Shown piece after piece: positions 9,309 through 19,511 of a DNA stretch of 64,000 nucleotides. The notes beneath the pieces are model-generated. The model was not told where the DNA came from. It searched no databases and saw only the letters and a list, made by a program, of their open reading frames with translations. The DNA lies in the NCBI GenBank assembly GCA_002099365.1, contig MSED01000007.1, forward strand, positions 310,001-374,000. The letters are read 5' to 3'. A program made the position numbers and the translations under genes. The stretch is from Phialophora verrucosa (lineage: Eukaryota; Ascomycota; Eurotiomycetes; Chaetothyriales; Herpotrichiellaceae). The stretch's first letter is position 1. Every line of letters begins with the position of its first letter.

Positions 9309-11552
9309 CTTGAAGTCGTGTGCCCGGAGACGTCTCCCTCGAGAGGGAGGTACGTATGAGGTGAGTAGCGTGGAGTGGAGATACTCGAGGTGCGCAGGTG
9401 GAGGAGTAAATAGTCGACGTCCACAGTGGTCTATAGAGACTTTCTCAACGGACAATGTGCGAAAAGTGAGGCATTAGGTAGGCGTTCATCGACTCTTGAC
9501 GAATGCGCGGGCGACGGCCGTATACACGCGGGGCAAACGAAGGAGGTGCCCAAGAGCCGTTGTGAGAGGCGTCTGTCAACCACACAGAGAGCGAAACCCC
9601 AGAGTCTCCACTGCACAAACGAATCTCTGTGCATACAGGGTGGTCTGTGCAACCAGGATATAGCCCGCGGGTGTCACAACGTCATCGGATCCGGCGAGTG
9701 TGAACAGGTGAACGGTCGATATAGGTTAGAGGGGAAGGATTCGAAGGTCCGTGTCGAAGAGGGCGAGGAGGACCCAGATCGTGAAGGAAGAGGTTATTAA
9801 CCTTTGAGAAGTGGGTTCGGAAGAAACACAGCAAGTGCCCGTACGCCGAGGGTCAATATGATCGCATCAAGCATTAACGAGGGCGAGAGGGTCGACGGCA
9901 AGTAAGCCACTGGGCCGCGACGGCAGTGCGAGGCGCGGGGGAACGAATGACGACGCGAGGAGAAACTCAACGGAAAATGAAGCTTGGAATCAGCCTGCGC
10001 CCTAGACGAACCCTGAACGAAAGCGAGACAGACAGACGGGCCATAAAAGAAGCAACCAAGCAACAACAAAATGCATAAAATGGGGACGACGTCGTGAACG
10101 CGCGAATTCTCATCGGCTGGGATAGGATGGGTCGATGGGGGTACGAGTAGTTTGCTTTAGGATGGTGGAGGTTTCTAGACGAGGTGCTCGGGCTGCAGGT
10201 TCTGCAGCCTAAAGGTGGGATGGGCAGAGTGGGAGCCATGAGGGGAGGTGGGATGTTGCCCCCGATTGGGCTTGGTTTGTTGAGAAGCCAGGCGCTCAAA
10301 TTTTTTCCTTGGTCGACTACCCGACCCCTGCACTCACACGCACGACAGGTTGAAATTCACCCTACGAGCACCCTTGCCCTCACCTCGCCGTTGTGTCTCA
10401 AGCTCGCGCTTCTCCTTCGATCAGAAGGACTGATTTTTGGAATGTTATCTTGCGTTCGTTGCTCGTTGCTTGCCTGCCGCCTCCATCTCATCTCCGCTGT
10501 GCGTCGTATTGTGCTTCAAACCACCTATCTTGCGTGTTGCAACTCGGACCCGCTCTGTGGGCACAGATTGTAACTCTCATGATGCGCGCGGATAAAAGGG
10601 TTGCAGCGCGAAGGGAAAGAGCACGGTGACGGCAAAAAGGGTGCTTTTCGCCCCGATCACTCATGTTCTGATCGAGCTCACTACTCGCAGTTCGCCGCTC
10701 CGGATGGTCGCGAAAACATAGCCAATGATGATATGAACCGTTATGTGCGCGTCGCAAGCACGATGATGCAGCTTAATCCGAGCACCCACAATTTCTGCTT
10801 GTGCTCCTCCGAGATCTTCTTGTGCGCTTCTTTCGGCTCTTCCAGAAGACGCGATTGCCGGCGACGCCTCTGATGATGAGACCCACCCGGGGTTTTCTGA
10901 ACACTTGTGATTACGATGTTCATGCACGTCAACCCCAGGAATGCCATGCCCGATCCTTCGCGATGATTGCCACATGCGTCTCAGCATGGCCGCGGTTGGT
11001 CTTCTGCTCCCTTGAGTGCTCATGGTTTCTAATGTTTGACGGACGGAGAAACTGAGTTTGAGCACAACTTAAATCCCAGCTGGGCCTGCCGACGCACACC
11101 GCCCGAGCATAATTGCCACATGCCTCATAGTCGGCGAATCCTATCAGTTTACGAGTCCCGCCGGAAGCATGCGCGCTGGTATCGCAAGTGGGTAAGATGT
11201 GCCGCTGACACCCGACGAGCGGCAGAGTCCCGTAGATAATCTTCTTGATCCCAGTCCACACATCCAGCGCTACAGTTCAATCCGGGAGGAATTGCTACAC
11301 GTGCATGATCTATGAGGAGGTATCCTAAGCATGATGGTATGGTTCTGGATCTGTATGAGATACTTATCGAGTCCTGGGGCCAGGCATGAAGGAGATGCAT
11401 TAGGTTATCTAAGGATACCAGGTACTGCTCCGCTTTCATTCTCCATCATCCCCTAGGTTTCTCACGTGCTTCTCGATTGCTGCGGCGCCAGACTCTTCTT
11501 GACAAGCATAGAATCCTCCATTCACGCACAACCTCTTCCGTGATTGTGCACG
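9309..11552. other. Intergenic region, one weak small ORF
   Basis: No recognisable domain on either strand except the possible small protein at 10741-10947. The side next to 9309 should hold the promoter and leader of the Cys-rich gene; the other end is the 3' flank of the GH16 gene. Confidence 0.5.
10741..10947 (-). CDS. Possible 68-residue small membrane protein
   Basis: ATG at 10947 opens a frame with a central charged segment (RRRRQSRLLEEPKEAHKKIS, EEHKQK) followed by a hydrophobic end (LWVLGLSCIIVLA). The composition looks more protein-like than the neighbouring frames. There is no recognised family and no support beyond composition. It could equally be a chance frame or one exon of an unrecognised gene. 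Confidence 0.25.
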   Translation of the reverse strand: MAFLGLTCMNIVITSVQKTPGGSHHQRRRRQSRLLEEPKEAHKKISEEHKQKLWVLGLSCIIVLATRT

Positions 11553-13181
11553 TCACTCCCCCTTCGAATTTGAACCACTGAATGCTTTGCTTGCGGTGTT
11601 GTAGTACATGGTGATGCTCTGGATTCTAAGAACGTTGTCACGCGCTGGAGGCCCGACCGACCAACCTATCACGGCGGTAATCAGAAAAGAGCTTGAAGAT
11701 AGAGATGACACCAGATACGTACCCCTATCGCCATTCGCCCAGTTGTTCCATACCCATGTACCTGGCACACTCGGAACGTTGACCCAGAACTTTTTCTGGA
11801 GCACACCATCGATGTAGAAGGCAGTAAAGTCCCGTGTCCAGTCAAGTCGGTATTCATGAACGCCGGTCGTGCAGTCAGTTGGAGCATTGCCGTTCTGGTA
11901 AGTCTTGGCCATCCTCTGAGGATCTACAGCTTGGTTCGTGTACCACATGGGTACTGGCACGCCCGGACCCGGGTTCGACAAGGATCTTGGATCTGTCAAG
12001 TATTCGATATCCGTCTCCTGAGTGTCACTCTTGTAGAAAAAGAGGCCTGCTACTGTCAGCATCTGTGGTCGTCATTCGGGCGGCTGGCGTTGAAACGAAC
12101 CATGAATGGTGCCAGGTTCCTGGCAGAAGATAGCTTTGGTTCGAACGCTGCCGTAGAGGATATTCTGGTCCACCGTCGTCACCTCTGCGCACCTGATCGC
12201 ATAATTGTCGGCCTGCGTGGGCTGCTGGCCTCCTGGAACCGTCAAGTTGAGAAATCCGTTGCAGAGCTGAACGTTTGCGGGATCGAACCGCTCGTTGTAA
12301 GGGATCTGCGGGTTTCCATACCCCACTCTCCTGCTCTGCACGGTGTAGTTGCTCTTGTGCAGGCCAGCAGGTAGTCTGCAGCCATCAAAGGTGTAGACAG
12401 CTCGCTTTTGAAAGGTGCCCACGCCCGGTACAACCCATGCGCCGTCCCCTCCCGTCACGTCTTGACTGTTGCAGGTGTCTTGATGCTCACCTGCATTCTC
12501 ATCATCTGCCTCTGGATCACAACCCGCGTCCTCATTATTGCCACCATATTGCATGTCACCGGAGCCTCTATTGTCATTGGCTCTGGCACTCGACTTTGCG
12601 GTCATCTTGGTTACAAGACTCTCCGGCATTGCGGAGCCTCTGACACCTTGCTCTTCCTTCATTTCCACGGCGTCTGGCGCTGGCGGCATCTTGACAACAG
12701 GTGTATCTTGCTCTGTTGGATCAGCAAAGACCACACCGCGAGCTGGCATAGCGTGTGTCGGTGTACGCTGACGTGTCATAGGCGGACAGGGTTGTAAAGA
12801 ACAGGACGATGAAGAATATCGGGATGAATGGCTGAATGGTGCTGCTGTCGGGAGTCTTGTGACTGGTCTTCGTGCCCGAGGATGACACTCGGGAGATTGC
12901 TAATGGAGGCGTTGGGGTATGAGCGCTTTGGTCGTTGGGTAACAAGGTGTCAGAAGTTCTGAGTGCTCACCAATGGGTGTCTGGGCAGGTTCGTCGCTAG
13001 CCTTTCCCGGATGACTTTGAAAGCAGGAAGCAATCTTGTTCTCCCAGAGCTCTTTCAGTTGCACTTTAACAGGCATGGGCATGGGCTTTGGATAAAGAAC
13101 GTGAGGGCACGCAGAGAGAAATCTGTCCACGAGGTCAGCCACCCTGAACCGGCCGCTTTCAACCTCGTTGTGCTGCACCAT
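11553..13181 (-). CDS. GH16-family glucanase-like protein, membrane-anchored; 5' end uncertain
   Basis: Secure exons are 11553-11665, 11723-12046 and 12101 up to about 12779, joined by introns of 57 and 54 bp. They encode a GH16 concanavalin-like fold: NILYGSVRTKAIF, then GLFFYKSDTQETDIEYLTD, containing the ExDxE catalytic motif (ETDIE), followed by HEYRLDWTRDFTAFYIDG and GWSVGPPARDNVLRIQSI. The likely role is hydrolysis or transglycosylation of beta-1,3/1,4-glucans in the wall. The 5' end is unresolved: a strong hydrophobic segment (FIPIFFIVLFFTTLSAY) is encoded at about 12790-12840 in another frame. A first exon ending near 12971, with GTGAGC donor and a 71-bp intron, would reach it from an ATG at 13181; the next junction is ambiguous. 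Otherwise the protein starts at 12779 or later. Confidence 0.82.
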
Positions 13182-13445
13182 TGAGCTCACATACCTTGAA
13201 CGAGTGCAATGAAAGAGTTGTCAAACGATAACGAGAGAAGATATGCTTTCCTACGTGGGAGTGGGCAGAGTGATAGCAGCTGGCTGTGGTGTGAAAGGTG
13301 CACTGAGAGGAAGATTCGATTTGCGAGATCAGTTGAGAATGCTACTCAACTGGGCGGCACCTTCCATCGGAATTGCTAAAACTAGCAGGAGCTGGGCCGT
13401 TTCAGCGAGAAAGAGCGCGATGGTGAGCACGACCAGATGTCTGGA

Positions 13446-14270
13446 TCAAAGTTGCCATTCCACCTGGTAGCCAAAGACAGTCTTGCGGAGAGTCTCATCT
13501 CCCGGATCGTTCGCAAACATGACGTTGTCCATAATTTGCTCTGAAAGCTTCTTGACCACAAAGCCATCGGCACGCGCCAGCTCAAAGAAATTGAGATCTT
13601 TGTCCAGCAGCCATGGCCGGTACGGGGTGAAGAAGACCAAAGCAGCCGAGTCTTTGGATCTTTTCAAGCACTCACGGACCGTTCGGAGCAGTTTCGCATG
13701 CTCGGAGTGGTTGAACACGACATCGGCAAGAATAAGAAGATCGAACCCTTCTGAATCGGGATGAACATGAGACTTCAAGGAGTCTGGCGTGCTTCCCCAC
13801 AGATAGCCCTCCGCTACAATTGTGGACTTGTTCTTCAGCGTTGAACAATTCTCAATATTGTAACGAAGATTCATTATGAGTTCCTGGTCCGGGTAGTCCG
13901 TCACCACTACTTTTCGGGCGCCCAAAATGGCAGCAACCAAGCTGGGAAGACCTGCACCCGCCCCTAATTCTAGGACAGTTCTGTTCCGCACGAGCTGCTC
14001 AACGTTGTCCTCGAGGTACTTGGCGACCACCTGGCCGGCGTTCCAGAGAAGGTGACCCTTGACAAGTGGTTAGTGCAACAGCAAGAATCAAAATGCAACT
14101 CCATATCACACCCAAAGAGGACTGTGCCCTACGAGCCTCAGTCTGAGTTCATCGCCATTCTGAAGGGTATAGTTGACGAAGCTTGGAGGTTTCTCAGGCT
14201 GGAAAAAGCTTGCTGGCTCCTGGAAAATGTCGAGAGATGCCGAAGCATCATCGTCGTCACTGTGAGCCAT
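13446..14270 (-). CDS. EFM7: EFM7-type protein N-terminal/lysine methyltransferase
   Basis: Two exons (14112-14270 and 13446-14057) with a 54-bp intron give 256 residues. The start is the ATG at 14270. Exon 1 encodes an acidic leader and SLDIFQEPASFFQPEKPPSF plus ELRLRLVGHSPLW; exon 2 continues GHLLWNAGQVVAKYLED, the typical entry to this family. The SAM-binding motif is VLELGAGAGLPSL, followed by VVVTDYPDQELI and FDLLILADVVFNHSEH. In yeast the family member (Nnt1/Efm7) methylates the N terminus and adjacent lysine of elongation factor 1A; the same target is inferred here. Length and motif order fit the family. A nicotinamide N-methyltransferase label is the older name for the same family. 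Confidence 0.92.
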
Positions 14271-15171
14271 TCTGACGACGGAAAGCGCGCACGGGACACG
14301 TGCAACTCTTTGCTCGAGAGCTGCTATGTTCTGGTGGCGAGCGTGCAGTGACAAAAATGGTGAGTGAATGAATGAAGCGCTGCCTGCGGTTGCGCGTCGG
14401 CGTGCTCGATTAGCCATAGCTTACGAATAGTTGAGTCCTAGTACTCTACCATAATGACTGCGTATTTGAGCACGTATGCTCTGCCGGATATTGCTAGAGG
14501 AGTGGGGTCACTATCACAGCCTCCACGTCGGCGCTGGCAAGTCCGTGAAACTGAGTTCGCTAGCCAGCCTTCAACACCTGGGAAACGTCCAATGTTTCAT
14601 GAGCGTGTGACCGAGACCTATAGGGACATCGCGAGGTCTTCTCCTCGCCTGAACGCGGACCGCGTTGTCGACACGAACCACTAGAGGCTGTACCAATAAC
14701 ATAGCTTTGCCAGCTTTACTTCAAGCGGCTGAGATTTGTCTGCGGTGTGTTTCCACCCAATGCCAGCTCAAGTGCTGTCTATTTCGAGACGAACGTTCTC
14801 AGTTCCCGGCTAGGCCGTAGTTTGCCAGAGCAGCCTTCGCGATTTAAAGATACTAGGCGTCTGGCTACCTGGATGTTTTCATCTTCGAACCGATGCATGG
14901 TTGAGACCAAAAGTTCTAAGCTTCAGTGCGATGCGACAGTATTTATTAATGCAATGGACAAAACTCGTTGCCAACGTCGTGTCTCAAGTACTACCATAAG
15001 GTTTCCTACAATACTGCAATTATCAAACCGCGCTATGGGTACTGAAGAGGTTGCAATATGTTTCGTGGCACACTGCAACACGGACCTCTCAAACGAAGGA
15101 GCAGCACGTCCACTTATGACCGTGTCGCGGATCGAAGCCCTGTAGGACAGGCAAACAAACATGTGAAAGCT
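14271..15171. other. Intergenic region between EFM7 and the DUF3176 relic
   Basis: Promoter side of the methyltransferase gene. Upstream parts of the decayed DUF3176 gene may extend into the right end, but I could not recognise them. Confidence 0.5.
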
Positions 15172-15854
15172 ATACTCTTGGACACATGGCTTCCTGAGGT
15201 CGGCTCTATTTTGTTCAGCATCGCTTGTAGGGGATTGATTAGATGCATCCTGCGACAGCTATACACTTCCATCCCTTCCTAGGGGCGTCACCCTCAATGC
15301 GAGTATTTCCATTCTGGCTACTGCTGGGAAATCAGCCTTGCTCGCGGCGGCGGCATCGGCAATCGGGCAAGGGAAATGGACGTGGTTTCACTACAAGTCA
15401 CTTTCCGAACCGGGTGTTCAAGAAATAGATTATTTGGCGCTACGGTGGACGCTTCCAACGATGTCTTCACCTACCCGAGTACAACAGGCGGGCTTCGCAG
15501 CGTGATGCCCAGATTGGCCGACTCGTTGACCTCTCTCGCGCTGACTCCGCCGAACAGGACCCAAATGTCATAGGAACAGTTTTCAACCCGGAAGTATTTG
15601 TAGAGGTTCCCTGGGAGTGGCTTTCCTTACAAATCGCATTGTGTGCCAGTGGAGCAATCTTCCTGGGCATCACTGCTTTTGTCTCGCAAGTTGCTGGTGT
15701 CAGTGTATGGAAGGGCTCAAGTTTGGCCTGTCTCTACCACGGCTTGGAGGAGCACACGTCATCGGGTTCATCGTACAGTACGGCAATATCCGCCGAGTCG
15801 ACAACGGTGTCGCTGCGAGTTTCGAACAAGACAGCACGCGTTCCCCCCAGGTGA
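15172..15854 (+). pseudogene. DUF3176-like membrane protein gene, frameshifted and internally deleted
   Basis: Four segments match the order of fungal DUF3176 membrane proteins but sit in different frames. Segment a (from 15172): LLDTWLPEVGSILFSIAC, a first membrane helix. Segment b (from 15242, shifted): LPRGVTLNASISILATAGKS, then ALLAAAASAIGQGKWTWF, the DUF3176 core. Segment c (about 15440-15560): VFTYPSTTGGLRSVMPRLAD and SLTSLAL. Segment d (to stop at 15854): VEVPWEWLSLQIALCASGAI, then VWKGSSLACLYHGLE, the last helix and C-terminal signature. The long extracellular part normally between b and c is missing. At least two frameshifts and a large deletion make function unlikely. Introns cannot explain it, because segments c and d nearly touch. 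The family call is from memory of its conserved helices. Confidence 0.75.
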
Positions 15855-17449
15855 AGAGAAGAATGCAATGCAATGTCGACGACGGTTACGATATGGAGGT
15901 GCGCTTGCAGCTGGTGGACTACCCACCCGTGCCACCGTAGCTCGTCATAATCGCAACATGTCGGAGAACAGGATGCCGAGGTTACCTCGAAATCAAGCTG
16001 AGGCGAGTATCCGACAATCCTGGGTAAAAATTGTGTCACCATTCCCTCACTGCAGGTCGATGGTGTGATGTGATGCGATCGGATCTCTCTGGCCAAATTC
16101 TAGATACTCCGTGCGAGTGGTGGCCTGACACTGGGCTGCAGCGAATTGGCTCTCAGTCGGAAGAGAGGCACTCGCGAAGAGTTACTACATTGCGTGCAGA
16201 CTGGTACCTAGATTACTGCGATGACTGTACGCTGCGGCAGTTACATGATAGGTACGCCGGAGTCATCCCCGTTACTGTGGACATTAGATGCGCGGAATCG
16301 CGCGCGATGAGGGTGCTGGGTAACAGCCGGGTTGTCATCAGTCACCTCACTCTCACTGATACTGACTCTACTGCGACGCATCGTTCAGGCGGTATGGAAT
16401 CGAGAAGTTCCTCGGCAGATGAGAGAGCGAGGTTCAACATGTAGGATTACTGGTGCGCAGGCGCGTAGAAGTCGCTTTTTAAGCTATTCAGTGCGCGCCC
16501 ATGCACCCTGTAGGGTACTTTCGCCCAGTGGCAGCACTGTGCTGGGTGCATGCTTTTTCGAGGCCGACGCAACGTGGCAGAGCGCAGCCGGCATATTGTC
16601 GGATCGTGAACGCAGGCCTATCGAAATCTTTGGAGAAATGCCTCCCGCTATCGCCCTGCTGCGCTGGTAACTCCATTTCCCCCCGTTGATTCCCGACGGC
16701 ATGTCACTTTGTTGCCCCGGCTGCTTCTGGGGGTGATTTTCTTTCCTACGGGATCCTCGCTCACAACTCTCTTCACTTCCTCGACTATCTCTCCCTGATC
16801 TGAAGCTGTATCTTCGATCTCGCATTCATTTCCAGGGCGGAGCAGCCAGTCACGGATCACGGCCCCCCACAAGATCAGCTTCACCTTTCCCCGTCGCCCA
16901 ATTGCAACAGCCCCGCAATCTCTCCAGGCTCCCAGAAGGGCAGCGCAGGCCTTCCACGCGCTCCCCCACGAATTCCCGAATTCAATTCCCTCGCCCTTCA
17001 TTGTCCGAGTACTCTCGCCATCCGGTCACGTTCAGCTGGGTGGTCAGCATCGTCGACCAGGTCCGAGTCCGCATCTGTCTGGGGAGTGAGGACTCGGTCA
17101 CGACTTGGAGAAAGTGACCCTAGACTTCTCTCCAAAAATCCTGCTCAAATCCGCACCCATTTTCCGCGCCCCGGCATTTCTTGCGGCGAGTCCTTTGTGT
17201 TACACCCATCTTGACCCTTCCTCCGCTACGTACCTCGTCCCCTGCCTGCACTTTGTGCCTCTGAAAAGCCGCCGAGCCCACACAATCCTTGCGACTCGAG
17301 AACACAGACCAGCTGTAGCCGCGCGCTGCTCTCGACTAGAAGAAGACGAAAACGCAGAAGCACCGAATTACAGGGGAGCCGCCTGCTCAGCGGCTGCGTC
17401 TCTGAAACACAATTCCCACAGCCTGAGCCTCTCCACGCCCAGGTACAAG
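15855..17449. other. Intergenic region and probable leader of the Q/P-rich gene
   Basis: The last ~600 bases are pyrimidine-rich on the plus strand, as in fungal promoters and leaders. An in-frame extension of the next gene to 17105 exists but its composition is leader-like. Otherwise no gene is recognised. Confidence 0.5.
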
Positions 17450-18025
17450 ATGAGCAGCTATCCACGCAGAAGCGCTCGCCTTTCATCACAGCATCTACAG
17501 CAGGAACATTTCCAACAGAGGAGTGGCACTCTTTCCGCTCCTACATTCGCAAACTCTTTCTCACAACCTTCGAGTGCCTCGACCAGTTCACATCCCAGTC
17601 CCGTCAGTGACAGCATGCATCCCCCTCCGCCACCTCCCACCCCTCAACAGGGTCAAAATCGTCTTCAGATTCAGCCGCACTTCATGCCGCAGCAGCAGCA
17701 AGGCCAGTCGCACATGAACGCGCCGCTGCCTTCGCCCTCGGGTGCAGAAATGGGACCCTTCTTCGGCCGCCCATATTCGCAGCCCAACCCGTATGCGTCG
17801 CAGCAACTACAAGCCCAACAGCCTTTTGCTGGCCAACAAGCGCAGATGAACCAACAGAGCCAGCAACACCATCTACATCCTCATTCCAATTCCATGTCAC
17901 AAGACCATCCCGCTCACACGCATGCAATGAACCCTGGACAGCTGCCACCTGATTTTCTTGCCGAGGCAGCCAAACGGGCTCAGATGGCATGCTTGATGCG
18001 AGACATTGGTGACATCTCGCTGTGA
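17450..18025 (+). CDS. Gln/Pro/Ser-rich protein with conserved-looking C-terminal motif
   Basis: 191 residues from ATG 17450 (MSSYPRRSARLSSQ). Most of it is low complexity: runs of P (PPPPPPTP), Q (PQQQQGQ, QAQQPF) and H/S, implying intrinsic disorder. The C terminus differs and looks structured and selected: LPPDFLAEAAKRAQMACLMR followed by DIGDISL, an amphipathic helix ending the protein. I recognise no named family. A regulatory or scaffold role would fit the composition but is inference. The frame extends upstream to 17105, but that part reads like a translated leader. Confidence 0.66.
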   Translation: MSSYPRRSARLSSQHLQQEHFQQRSGTLSAPTFANSFSQPSSASTSSHPSPVSDSMHPPPPPPTPQQGQNRLQIQPHFMPQQQQGQSHMNAPLPSPSGAEMGPFFGRPYSQPNPYASQQLQAQQPFAGQQAQMNQQSQQHHLHPHSNSMSQDHPAHTHAMNPGQLPPDFLAEAAKRAQMACLMRDIGDISL

Positions 18026-19511
18026 GCCAGTGTGTTACAAATGTTTTCTGTGCGATGTTTTCTATGCTACGATTCTACTCAGCCGGGAAAATGACCTTGG
18101 GCTTCTGGGACTCCATTCCGCATTCCGGCCGCAAAGAGTTTTGCCGAGGAGGGAAACTGGCTGACATGTGATTGTCGACCTCCACCACGATGGTTCGGCA
18201 CGGGCAATTTCTGCCAGAGCTGTCATGACTTCAGTGGTCTCGAATCTATCATTATGCAGGTGGTAATCCACCGACGGGCATATTTTACCGGTCGCCGTCA
18301 CTGCGACCTTCCCAACGCAAAACGGGCCGAGCGCAAAAGAGTCTGGATGATCGACTCCAACGGCGACTTCGCACCCACCTCGTCAAGCTTTTGCCCTTGA
18401 CGTCACAAGCATCTCCACATTTACGACACTATGTGATATGCAAAGCAACACAACCTACTCTTCTCGACCAAGTTACGCGGTTCTGTTATCTTCTCGGGAG
18501 TCGTCACGGTTCTTTGGACGCCGATACCCCATGCCGTTTTTGGATTTGTTTGGTGCAATATACATACGGTCGCCGGACCCTAATTTAATTCCTCTCTTGC
18601 TGGGAAAGCAGATGCGGGTTGTTGTTTTTGTTGTGTTTCAAAGCCGACCTCGGTGGCGGCGGCACTTTTTGTCTATTCTCTGTGTCTGATAGACGGGCAT
18701 ACTCTCCGGGAGTTTTAGCGTCAGAACGAAGGCTTACAAGCATACTACATACCGGAGAATGGAGTGGACGGATACATTTCTGGCGTTTTTTCCCTCCGCT
18801 CAAGACGGACACCAACCAAGATCAGAGTCTATCGTAGGTTCCAGGTTACCTGAGTGACGCGCATCGGGATGATTGACATTGGAGTACCAAGTCCAGGCGG
18901 CTTCAACGGCCTTATGGACACAGCGTCGAGGACGAGACCGAGGACGAGGACGAGACCGAGGACGAGGACGAGACCGAGGACGAGGACGAGACCGAGGACG
19001 AGGACGAGGACGAGAATATGAATCAAATATGAATATGAACACCTTTTGACCGCGCCGGTCTCTCTCCATTTCCCGTGCACTTGCCCCCGTTTGCCATGCA
19101 TGTAGACACGGAGTACGGAGAATATCGACATGGGATGGGGAGTGTGGACGTGGACATTAGACGAGTTGCGTGGACCACGCACAAACCGGGAGTCTCAATC
19201 CCATATCCATTTCATCTTTCAACGTATACATTCCATCTCCTCTCGTCCCAAGACGTCATGAACTCTGGACTCGTCAAGACTCGTTAAAGACCTTGAACAG
19301 GCCGCGCCACCTCATCGAGACATCATGATCTAGACATCACACAAGCCATTACGTGCGCGGGCGCGGGGCGGGGACTTTATTCCCACCTCCTCGTTATCTG
19401 TCTGTCTGTCTGTCTGCCGTCCATCTATCTATCTATCCCCACGGACTCGGAGTTGGACTCGGACTCGGACTCGGACTCAGACTCGGATCGGGCAACACTC
19501 ACTCAACTCCC
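18026..19511. other. Intergenic region rich in simple repeats
   Basis: It holds the 18-bp array at 18926-19014 and, at about 19395-19490, short runs of CTGT, CTAT and an ACTCGG-type hexamer. No gene is seen. It separates the convergent ends of the Q/P-rich gene and KTI12. Confidence 0.6.
18926..19014. repeat. 18-bp tandem array
   Basis: Roughly five copies of GACGAGGACGAGACCGAG, the last shortened to GACGAG steps. The purine-rich strand is the plus strand. Non-coding as far as I can see. Confidence 0.92.

Noticed and set aside
16648..17001. 117-codon minus-strand frame opposite the leader of the Q/P-rich gene
   Set aside because: Protein-like at first glance, but it mirrors a pyrimidine-rich plus-strand leader and has no recognised motif.
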